In this document: one piece after another, positions 55,611 to 64,000 of the stretch
How positions within the stretch are numbered: position 1 is the first letter of the stretch
Layout: every line of letters starts with the position of its first letter
Origin: Chaetoderma sp. LZ-2023a
Taxonomy: Eukaryota > Mollusca > Caudofoveata > Chaetodermatida > Chaetodermatidae
DNA: 64,000 bases
NCBI GenBank assembly: GCA_034401795.1
Contig: CM067374.1
Span: 99,172,860-99,236,859, forward strand
Direction of reading: 5' to 3'
Program-made: the position numbers and the translations under genes
The notes under the pieces: model-generated
Databases searched by the model: none
What the model saw: the letters and a program-made list of their open reading frames with translations, nothing else
Told to the model about the DNA's origin: nothing

Positions 55611-56439
55611 TGTATATTTTGAAAGGAATTTGCTGGTTTAATTAAAGATAACTCGGCCATTTCAGGACCGATTTTAAAATGGTAAAAAGATTTGGAATCC
55701 TCGTTTCATGATCGAGTCCAAGAATGACGAGAAAAGTATAATTTAAAGGAATTACATGTACCAACTCTGTACAAAATATGATGCAACCCTCTCGTATATG
55801 GCTTCATACACACGTACTGTCCTACCCAGGGGGGAGGGGGTTCATGCTTGGAACGTACCCGGCCCACCCGTTCCATACCCAGACGTGCTGGGAAGGTTCA
55901 TACCTGACCGGTCGATCCACGCTACAGCATCTGGAGCTGGAGATAAAAATTATTGTTTTGATTTGTCTCAAATTTTAACGCAGCAAAAGATCTTACTATG
56001 ATAGACGATTTCCAGACTTTGACCGTTGTGCAGATAATATACCTGAATATTCGGGATCTATGGATGTCTCCGAAACTACTGGTCTTGTAATCTCTGCTCA
56101 TGTTGCATATTTTTCTTTATTGTTGGCATTCTGTGGTGAGGTGATAGTGCAACAATTGGGCAATTTGATGATTTAGTTGAGTTTCATTAAAATTTATAGT
56201 TTTTATATTTGCTAAGAAACAATTATCATCACAATCACAATATAATATCAACATCACGATAAATCTATTATCATCTATGTCTTTCTGTATCATTTACTAC
56301 TTGCTTTAGCTAACCAATGCTGACTGTTTAAAAAGGAATCCTTCTGACTATTGTCAATGCTTCACCTAGCAATTCCATATTCCAGCTCAAGTAGGAAACT
56401 ATAACTAATCAAGATCAACGTCTGTTTTCATCAGTATTC
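55611..56439. other. Non-coding stretch, nothing recognised
   Basis: A phrase 'AAAATTATTGTTTTGATTTGTCTCAAATTTTAACG' near 55942 resembles text near 24100 and 24230, suggesting a dispersed repeat. Confidence 0.35.
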
Positions 56440-58080
56440 ACTCTAAAGTGTTATCCATGTTGAAAAGGATGGTAAGTTGTACATTTCCAGGCAATACCTT
56501 GTGGTACACTAAACAGATTTGAACCAAATTCGGAATACAACTTAAGACTAGAAAGGTGGATGTCAGGTTCCTGTTCCGTTAGTTTTGGTTATTATTACGC
56601 TTATTTGAGTTATTACACCTGAAGAATACAAACTGTGGTAATTCGTTAATTTCTGTGCAATAACCTTAGTTAGACTCAGTGACGGGTCCAGGGGAGGATG
56701 TATGGGGTGCGCACACATACCTTCTCTATGTAGGTTCCATTTTTGCAACAACGGATTTTGATTTATTTTGTAACAAACGTGTAAACTATTGGCTAACTAG
56801 GCACTCTTGGGGTGGGATACATGCTTTGTTGACAGTGTGTGCTGCATAAATCCTCCTTTCTTATAAATAATCATAAAATCTCCACAAATTGTCCCTGGTG
56901 TGTAGGCCTACAAGATTACACTGCATCATGACTCATGAGGTCTAATCCACGCGCACTGTTATTAACAGAATGGTGGATCCAGATGGGATACACACCGCAC
57001 CTCATGCATGAGTGCGCTTCCCTGCCTAGTGTGCCCTTTAAGCTCCCGCAGCTACACATATTCAAATAAAGTTCCAGTTAATATTAACTGCGAAAAGCAT
57101 GAATTCATCTCTGATAGCAGCTAAATTTAATTAGTTCTCCAGGGTAGGAGGGCGGAGAATTAAGAATCCAGAAACAACACCCTTTCCACAACTATCTGGA
57201 GGGTGAACAAGTGGGAGAGCGACACCCTTCCATGACCCATCACATGGATCAGCCTTTGTCTGGCTGCACCACTGCTGGATCCACCCCTGAGACTAAACAG
57301 ATTTGAGCTACATTCAAAATATTGCTTAATATCAGTACACTGGTGCCATGTTCATGTTCCATTTGTTTTCACCAATATTTACCGGGGTCATTCTGCTTGA
57401 AGAGTTATTTTCTTTTAAAATGATGGTTAATCAGGTTTCGTGGGAAAGTCAGCTGAATGTTCTAGTGAAAACAGACTATAAACCCTACATATATCTATAC
57501 CTATAGGCCCTACCCATTAATATAGTCGTTTCCAGACAATAACTTGATAGACTAAACAGATTTATAGCAAGTTAAGTATATAGCTTAATACTTGACAGGT
57601 ACAGATCAACTTCATGTTCCATAAAGTTAATATTTGCATTTATTGCACGTTAAAAATACAAACTTTGGTAATTTGTTCATTTTCAATGCAATAACTTGAG
57701 CTCGACCAAATAGATTTGAACCGTGTTCGGAAGAAAGCTTAATGCTTAATGCGTAGGTTGAGTTTAAATATGTGCAAGAAAAATGCAATCTTCCATAATT
57801 TGTTTGTTTTTAGGTAATAGCTTGTGTTAAACTAAACAGATTTGAGCCGCATTCAAGATATCGCTCAGTGTTATTGATGATGATGTCTAGTTCATATTTT
57901 CGATATTTTTTGTTAATATTTGCCAGAGCTATTCCCTTTGAAGCATTATTGTCATTGAAAAGATGGTTAATTTGCTAATTTCTGAGCAATAATGTGTGGT
58001 AAACTAAGCCAGGTTTGAACCAAATTCAAAATATAACTTAATACTATATGTGGATTTCCAGCAATAACTTAAGGTATGTT
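56440..58080 (+). repeat. Family H units
   Basis: Units with 'AATA(C/A)CTTGTG(G/T)TA(C/A)ACTAAACAGATTTGA', 'CATTC..AATAT(T/C)GCT(T/C)A', 'GTTCATGTTCCAT', 'AATATTT(A/G)CC' and 'GGTTAATTTG' recur near 56490, 57290, 57540, 57690 and 57820. Unit length is about 150-250 bp, with unrelated sequence between the first and second. Non-coding. Confidence 0.55.
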
Positions 58081-58092
58081 GGACTAGTGAAG

Positions 58093-58377
58093 TTATGCTA
58101 TTATTTGTATAGTCAGGTCGATGAATGCAATGCAATCACTGACATATTCAAAACTAATAACATGGTCCAAGAGCCTTGGTCCGACTACGGAGCCTAAACC
58201 TAGGTATGTGGCATGTTTTTGCTCCATGAGTACTAGCTTATGACCTGTCTGAAGTTGCTGCTCCGAGTGGGTAGCTACTTTAGTCTCTTGAATGCATGTA
58301 ATATCGATGTTATAGTGTTCACAGTCTGCACCTAAGGTTTGCCTCTTTGATGTTGCAGTTAGACCATTACATTCCAT
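58093..58377 (-). pseudogene. LINE endonuclease relic (RTE-like)
   Basis: The minus strand reads WNVNGL-like 'MECNGLTATSKRQTLGADCE', then HYNIDITCIQETKV, GHKLVLMEQKHATYLGLGSV, VGPRLLDHVISFEYVSDCIA and FIDL. The IQETK segment matches the catalytic Glu motif of AP-type endonucleases in RTE-like LINEs. The remainder of the element is missing. Confidence 0.65.
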
Positions 58378-58619
58378 GTAGCTATGGTAAGCTCCTGGGA
58401 AGATTGCGTCGTCTGAGGATGTCGATCACAATTTCTAGTTTGAAGAAGGGTAGACATAATCAGAGCTGCCTCTGTATGCAGATGTCAGCCCGCAATCGTT
58501 GAAAGATAGATGTGTGATTTCTTTATATACAGTTAATTTCCCCAGATGAAATGACTCATACAGTACGTGCCAACAGATTACCATCTTTCTAACTTTTTAA
58601 TGTTGAAGCTTTCTCAAGA

Positions 58620-58815
58620 AAATTGAAATTCTTTCTTTTTCAATGTCCATTTGCTCATCAACAGAAGACTATTTTTAACACTTATTATCGGAATGACTCG
58701 ATTGTCGAGCTAGATATTCCAATTCTAATTTTTTTAATGTCTTCTTTACCTATAAATGGGCATTTATCAAAACCATTGTTGTCTGTGGTTGGCTAACTTT
58801 GTCATTAAAGGGTAA
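58620..58815. repeat. Family B MITE
   Basis: TTCAATGTCCATTTGCTCAT, CAACAGAAGACTATTTTTAA, GGAATGACTCGATTGTCGAG, CATTTATCAAAACC and TCATTAAAGGGTAA. Confidence 0.55.
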
Positions 58816-58946
58816 AAGACCAGTAGATTATCTTTCGAGCAGTTTTAAGTGCTCAGATATGTTGTACTAGGTAGGATGAGATTTTCCATAAAGAGATTCC
58901 AGAATAGATAAATGTTATTGATCTCTGTTAGTGTTCTGTTATACAG

Positions 58947-59039
58947 GTGATTTCCAGTCTGAATTAAATGATTCAGAGTTTATCCAGATGAGCGGAGTTG
59001 TGAAGAGATCTACTAAGTGGTCAGTCAAGAAGTTTACAG
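58947..59039 (+). CDS. Internal exon: N-terminal part of Crypton-derived recombinase-like domain
   Basis: This 93-nt exon lies between GTTCTGTTATACAG (acceptor, ending 58946) and ACAG|GTAAGT (donor at 59040, a consensus match). It is phase 1 on both sides: two bases, 30 codons, one base. The peptide reads DFQSELNDSEFIQMSGVVKR then STKWSVKKFT. The 'TKW-[AS]-V-x-x-F' segment is the hallmark start of the DUF3504/Crypton-derived domain in KCTD1-, ZMYM- and QRICH1-type proteins. Its last base G joins AC of the exon at 61797 to give Asp, making KKFTDWAKREG, the expected 'F-x-D-W' continuation. A second acceptor (TTTCCAG, ending 58957) would give an 82-nt phase-0 entry, so alternative use is possible. 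Confidence 0.75.
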
Positions 59040-59279
59040 GTAAGTCGCTATGGCTAGTCCTCCAAATAAAGCATGTCACCATCGGCACACAAATACAAAA
59101 ATAAATCTTTATTTATATATTAGGACTCTAGAGAGCTACAGTGAGAAGAGGGTATGTTAATATCTGTAAGTATTGTGTCTGAAAAAGCCCATTAAATTGA
59201 TTAGCATATTTTCATGTATCTTTGTAGATTTTGGAAATGATGCATTTACTTTTTATTCGTATTATTATGATTCCAATTA

Positions 59280-59640
59280 GTGGGTGTTCAAACGATATGG
59301 TGATGAAAATCTATACAGATATTTAATTGGCCATTTGTTGGTGTGGCCATCTTGGATCTCCAGCAATGTCCATAACCGTTTCGTGAATTTAGATCTGATA
59401 GTTCAATGTTTTGCAGCCTGAAATCTGATAGTTCAGTGTTTTTGCAGAAAATGTCCAGGAAATTGCTTAAAAGACTGCTCATTAACCAATGGTTAGATTT
59501 CAATCGAACTTGGCTGACAAGATCCTATGGCGGTAGGGTTTGGAATTTCTGTACAAAAATTTGATTGTTTGATATTGTATTGGCCATCTTGGATTTTCAA
59601 AAATGTCCAGAAACTAACCGCTGAGCCGACTTCAATGAAA
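59280..59640. repeat. Family E units
   Basis: GGTGTGGCCATCTTGGATCT, AAAATGTCCAGGAAATTGCT, TAACCAATGGTTAGATTTCA, then ACAAAAATTTGATTGTTTGA and GGCCATCTTGGATTTTC. These lie in the intron between the two recombinase-domain exons. Confidence 0.6.
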
Positions 59641-60219
59641 TAGGCCTTTCCCACATTAGTGTATTTTGGGATGATACCTTCCCAGAATGCATTGCACACA
59701 CCACACCTGGCTGGTATACATGATAGCCGAAGCGCAAACAGCAATACTTTACTATTGGAATCAGATACAGCGCATTTTAAACAGTTTATATGAAGAATTA
59801 ATTTCATAATATTATCGAAGTCATACATCATTGGAAAGCTGTATTCGTTTTTATAGTTTTGTAAAATTTAATACAGTTGATTGTAATTTTAAAGTAGCCC
59901 CTATTGCCCACTAGATTTAATGAATCTAGGTATAATGGTGTAATTTATATACGCAAACAATTTTACAAAAACATTAATAATATTAATAATGCATTAATTT
60001 TAGGCAATTGAATGCGCTTTACAATGGTGTATGATTTAAATAATATAGTGATTTTAGTTTATCATATGAAGGGTTTAAATTGCGGTGTATTTTAGTGCAA
60101 TAGTAACTCAATGCAGGTCAGCTGCATGTTGGTGGCATTACCAGCCAGCAGTTCTGCTCTGACCATTGATTTATGGGAATACCGGCATAATGACATCAAT
60201 GTGGGAAAGGTGTATTCGA
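59641..60219. other. Intronic stretch, nothing recognised
   Basis: AT-rich. 'AATGCAGGTCAGCTGCATGT' and 'GCTCTGACCATTGATTTATG' near 60112-60175 resemble 30908-30970, suggesting a shared dispersed repeat. Confidence 0.4.
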
Positions 60220-60760
60220 CTGCTATATCTCTGGCCTTCTAGCCTCAGAAGATCTGTACAGAAATTTGATTGGTCAATTGTTTGGCGGCCATTTGGGATT
60301 TCAGAAAATGTCCATGAAATTATTTTTTAAATGACTCGTTAACAGCTGGGTTGATTTCAAGCATATTTGGATGGAACCATATTGTGCCAGGCTTCAGAAC
60401 TTCTATGGAAATCTTTGATTGGTCAGTTTGCTTGGTGGTCATCTGGTTTTTATGCAGGCTTCAGAGGTTATATGAAAAAGTCGTATTGCTAAATTTTTGT
60501 TATATCTTTTATTTGGAATTTAAATAAATGCTTAAAAGAACATTTCTCATTAACCTGATTACAAACTGTTACTCTAACTGTTTGGCTGATTTCAACCAAA
60601 TGTGGCTGAAATAACAAGAGGGTGAGTGGCTTCATGACTTCTATAAAGAAATTTGATTGGTCAATTAATTAATTGTCATTCTGAAATATTCATTAATGGA
60701 AAAGAAACCGAAATTCCAGATAATTCTGAGTCACCTACCTGCCATTTTATGACTTTGTCC
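60220..60760. repeat. Family E units
   Basis: CAGAAATTTGATTGGTCAAT, TTGTTTGGCGGCCATTTGGG, GATTTCAAGCATATTTGGAT, GTGCCAGGCTTCAGAACTTC, then a second unit ending AAGAAATTTGATTGGTCAAT. Confidence 0.6.
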
Positions 60761-61278
60761 TTTTGACAATCGCATCAATGCATATTTTTACACCCAAGAG
60801 CAAACATCTAAGTTTGATCTATATCTCGAGATATCACGCTGCACACCGACTGCCAACCAGACAGACATGGTTATTACAATTGGTTCACAACATTTCAAGG
60901 AAAGACCATTCATAGCTCAAGTTCTCTCCCATGCATACATTTGATAGTGACGACTAACAGTGAGCGCTATACAGATTGTCATAGTTATCAGAGTGTAGTT
61001 ATCATTTGATACTTACCTATGTTATGGCTCATGGGCCATGTTGTAAGACCAGTAAAACACTCAAATGTATCTGAAGCAATTTTTCCACAGCTAACTGAGC
61101 ACGTTCATCTTTACCGTTCATAAATCGGGTTTCACTGTGGCTAAATTGCATATTTTGAAATTAATGTGTGTGACAGCTGTTGCTGCTTTTAGCATCAACA
61201 GTGTTCAGACAAGTTCATTTTGAAAATAATCAGCATTTGAACTATACCACTTCTTCCATATTACATGGTGGTTATTAA
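60761..61278. other. Intronic stretch with a hairpin remnant
   Basis: GCTGTTGCTGCttttaGCAtCAACAG near 61170-61200 is a worn family A-like hairpin core. The rest is unrecognised. Confidence 0.45.
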
Positions 61279-61663
61279 GAGAGGAACCCATTTTAGCTAT
61301 GTCCTGCGAATTTCCAGATGAAAACCAGCCACTTTGTACGCCTGTTGGAATCGATTTAGATACTTTGAGCCATGAATTCACAGAATCCCAATTACAAGGT
61401 AATTATACAAATAAGCTGTTGAATGCTTTGAAAGGAATTTGATTAGGGGCCATCACTCCCTATGGCAGCAACATATCAAATTATTTTCAAAATATTAAAA
61501 ACAAGGTTTATTGAATTCCAAATTCATCAAAGACACACAATTTATACACTTTCATGACACCTTTTTTGATTTTCATGGCAGAGCTGTCATTTTAATTGTA
61601 ACATCAGCTAACACGAAGCATGTGGTTATGACATCAGACCTTGTGACAAACCAGATCCCTCTA
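61279..61663 (+). repeat. Family A MITE, full length
   Basis: Starts AGAGGAACCCATTTTAGCTA and ends AACCAGATCCCTCTA. Between them are GGTAATTATACAAATAAGCTG, hairpin arms, CACACAATTTATACACTTTC and ATGACATCAGACCTTG. It sits about 130 bp upstream of the terminal exon. Confidence 0.7.
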
Positions 61664-61796
61664 TTGACAACCTCTTGTCTTGAGGCATTCTACTAAACAA
61701 TAGAATGTGATCTGTCTTGGAGTGAGCTGTGGTAGCAAAGGATGGGGCAGACAAGTAGATATAAATCTTATTCTATAGGCCATTTGTTATTTTCAG

Positions 61797-62653
61797 ACTG
61801 GGCAAAGAGAGAAGGGATTGAGTTGAATTTATCAACTGTCGGTTCAACACAACTTGCTTTGCTTCTTTCAAATTTTTTCATCTCAGTTCGTGGCAATGAT
61901 GGCTCTAATCTATCAACATTTTCTTGTAACAGCATCCACCGAGGTATAGTACGTTACTTGAAATTGACACGGCCCGATATTGACTTTCATGATGAAGCAT
62001 TCCAAGAAGCAAATATGTCTATCAGAGGTCTGATCCGTGGGTTCTCAGACACTCGAACTGGTACAGAAGCTGAGATCTCTGCAGATGACATCGCCCGATT
62101 GCAGATATATTTCAGCAATTATCAAAGTCCACGAAAACTGCAAGACTTTGTACTGTTCATGTTTTATTATTCTTCTGGTGCATATACCATTACAGAATTG
62201 TACAAGATGACCAAATCTTCTTTTAAGATATCTGATGGTAAAACAGGAAGCTTGATTATGAGCAGTCAAGATGCAGAAAAGAAGAAAAGAACTTTAAAGT
62301 CAATAGTTTCTGGTCCTGCTGCTTTATTCTTGATCAGCCAAATTTCGGGAAAGAAGAAAGGATCCGTGGCAGTAAAGATCAGAGGCCAGCAACCTCTTAA
62401 TCCTAATGTAAACTTCCTGGATGTGTATCAGTTATACCTATCAAAGTTACACGATGGCAGTCCATGGCTGTTTCAGCGCGTCAATACCACACGTACATTT
62501 GAAGATGGAGTTTGGTACAAACAAGAGCCATTAGGCCTGAATTCCATTGGTGGTTTTATGGCAGCATTATCAAGAAGGGCATGCCTTTTGAAGATCTATT
62601 CTAATTCAAGCATTCGGTCAACTTATGTAAATAATACTCGAACAAAGAAGTAA
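61797..62653 (+). CDS. Terminal exon: Crypton-derived (DUF3504, tyrosine recombinase-like) domain
   Basis: The acceptor TTGTTATTTTCAG ends at 61796. Two bases (AC) complete a split codon (phase 1), and 284 residues follow to the TAA at 62651-62653. Early residues DWAKREGIELNLS continue the TKW..F segment of the 58947 exon. A helical core follows, with LLSNFFISVRGNDGSNLSTF and SIHRGIVRYLKL, the 'F-x-x-E-x-R..DG..Y..sL..i..gi-x-RYL' pattern of Crypton-derived proteins. Near the end, WYKQEPLGLNSIGGFMAALS and KIYSNSSIRSTYV correspond to the family's 'WYKNQPLGVN..YTNHSIRAT'. The His of the HxxR motif is Ser here, and the usual GLRG box I arginine is not evident (YYSSGAYTITELYKM). It is therefore likely a domesticated domain acting in DNA or protein binding, not a recombinase. 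An ATG at 61742 lies upstream of the acceptor and is probably intronic. Confidence 0.8.
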
Positions 62654-62814
62654 ACTCTACTGTGCTAAATTATCATGTTAGCTGTTTTTTCAAACAGACT
62701 TATTCTGTTGCTGAGACCTGTTAATGCCTATATTAACACCACGTTTTAGCAACTTTGTTCTCAAAATGTCACAGATTCAATAAGTTTATTCAGGTTTTAG
62801 CTTTCGAGTTTCGC

Positions 62815-63000
62815 CCCCTCCCATACTCAAGCCAAATGGTTAGTTAAAAGAAATACTGGCGTACATTTTGGAAACAATGTTGCTGAAACATATTGCTTCC
62901 ATGGACACCATCACCTTTATAGTTTTATTGTTTATAAAGTGAACACCAGTTATCATAAGAGAATTGAGTTTAAGATGATTTCCATGCTCAGAGTTAGTAG
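62815..63000. repeat. Family C MITE, diverged, in the 3' UTR region
   Basis: GTTAGTTAAAAGAAATACTG, GCGTACATTTTGGAAACAAT, GTGAACACCAGTTATCATAA, GAGAATTGAGTTTAAGATGA. About 160 bp past the stop codon at 62653. Confidence 0.45.
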
Positions 63001-64000
63001 GAACATCACTATGAAATTGAATTGAACACTGCAATATATATTTGATGTTTTTATTATATGTGATATGTTTGAACGTTTAAGTAACGTAGTTTTCAGTATT
63101 CCGTGGTACTGGTTGGCATGTTATGAAGCAAGATGTTGTGGGTTTATTGAAATATGTGTGCTAAATTAACACTACGTGCAGATTTTATTCTTCAGATAAA
63201 AGTTTCTTTGTACAGACCTGAGTTTGTAGAATCAATACAGATGTGCTTTTTGGTTGACATCAATGCTAAAACAAATCAGTACATTAATTGAGACAACTTA
63301 CTAATTTTCATGGAGTACATTGGATTAAAATGCCCATATATATGCAGACAACGATCTGATCATTTGTTTACAAAGTTTTGTCTTGTTATCTTCCAATACA
63401 TGTTTAAATTAATGAACATGTTTTGTTTTTTCTTATAATCTTGTTTATTATTTTAACATTGCTTGCTGAAATTGTATAATAGCAGTCCCTGAGTCATTGC
63501 ACAAAACAAATGTACTTAATAGTCAGCAGTGATAGATATAATATAAAGAGAAATCTATAGATGATTATGGTCCGGTTGTATATAAGTTATATTAAAGTTG
63601 AAGTGCCACATTAACTTTATGATAAATTGATACCAATATTTGCTTATTTTCAGTAACTAAATATTAGGATTCCAGGTATTACCACGTTTGAACAAGACAA
63701 AGCTATTTAAGCTAGATCTTGAGCCGCTCAATTAATAAGATCTTGTTTTAGACAGACTAACAGTATACCGTACACAACAACGCTTTCAACAGAAAAAGTA
63801 AAGCTGTGTATTGAGATCACAAACGAGAATTAGATTTCAATAAAAACGCCAAACTTAAAGGTGTTTATCATATTTTATAAATTTAAAAAATTTGACAAAT
63901 TTCCCAAATTCTATCACTGTTAAGATTTCAGGTAAATTCAGGAATTTTGACACCCTATAAAATCATGGTGTGACATCATCTTGTGAATTAGCTTGATATC
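63001..64000 (+). other. Probable 3' UTR and downstream DNA
   Basis: AT-rich with no coding signal. Candidate polyadenylation hexamers are ATTAAA near 63590 and AATAAA at 63839-63844. Either could serve the terminal exon ending at 62653. Confidence 0.35.

Noticed and set aside
61742..61796. ATG-led extension of the recombinase-like exon
   Set aside because: The TTTTCAG acceptor at 61796 gives the correct Asp-Trp junction with the 58947 exon. The upstream 18 codons look intronic.

Overview
The window looks like AT-rich nuclear DNA of an invertebrate animal. It has long introns, very dense short transposons (MITEs), several broken LINEs, a Tc1 transposon, a tRNA-derived SINE and many microsatellites. 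One repeat at about 31.0-32.2 kb ends in a 'gcgacacaggccccttggg'-type tail that I associate with mollusc genomes. I therefore favour a lophotrochozoan, probably a mollusc, but this is inference. No bacterial-type operons, rRNA or true tRNA genes were seen.

Host coding sequence is sparse, entirely on the + strand, and made of exons rather than whole genes. Three large exons (1933-2579, 12193-12749, 35410-35888) each start at a 3' splice site, each end in a stop codon, and each encode three C2H2 zinc fingers. Finger spacings are the same in all three: H-x3-H, H-x3-H, H-x4-H, with a 9-residue first linker. All three are entered in the same splice phase (two bases complete a split codon). With no other convincing exon between them, they look like tandemly duplicated alternative terminal exons spliced to shared 5' exons outside the window, as in Drosophila lola.

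At the right end, a 93-nt exon (58947-59039, phase 1 in and out) and a terminal exon (61797-62653, phase 1) encode a Crypton-derived tyrosine-recombinase-like (DUF3504) domain of the KCTD1/ZMYM/QRICH1 type. Catalytic-looking positions are lost. Its acceptor phase equals that of the zinc-finger exons, so it could be a fourth alternative tail of the same locus or a separate downstream gene. A weaker exon candidate lies at 42881-43047.

The rest is repeats, named here as families. A: about 340-390 bp MITE with a central hairpin, CRE-like TGACGTCA motifs and TA-type ends. B: palindromic MITE with TTAACCCTTTAA ends, piggyBac-like. C: about 200 bp palindromic MITE. D: repeat starting GTCTCGCCTGCGAAGCA. 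E: units around 'GGCCATCTTGGATT' and 'TTGATTGGTCAA'. F: tandem 'TTTAATTCA..CGATC..AAACTTTACAGATTTG' units. G: 32.5-34.2 kb array. H: 56.4-58.1 kb units. I: about 475 bp element with imperfect terminal inverted repeats. J: TTAACCCTTTCACC-ended relative of A. Larger elements are a Tc1 at 36324-37844 with one nonsense codon, a broken CR1/Jockey-type LINE at 45355-49160 (minus), and LINE relics at 7.0, 7.8, 44.0-44.7 and 58.1 kb. Repeat boundaries are by eye, and copies not listed may exist.
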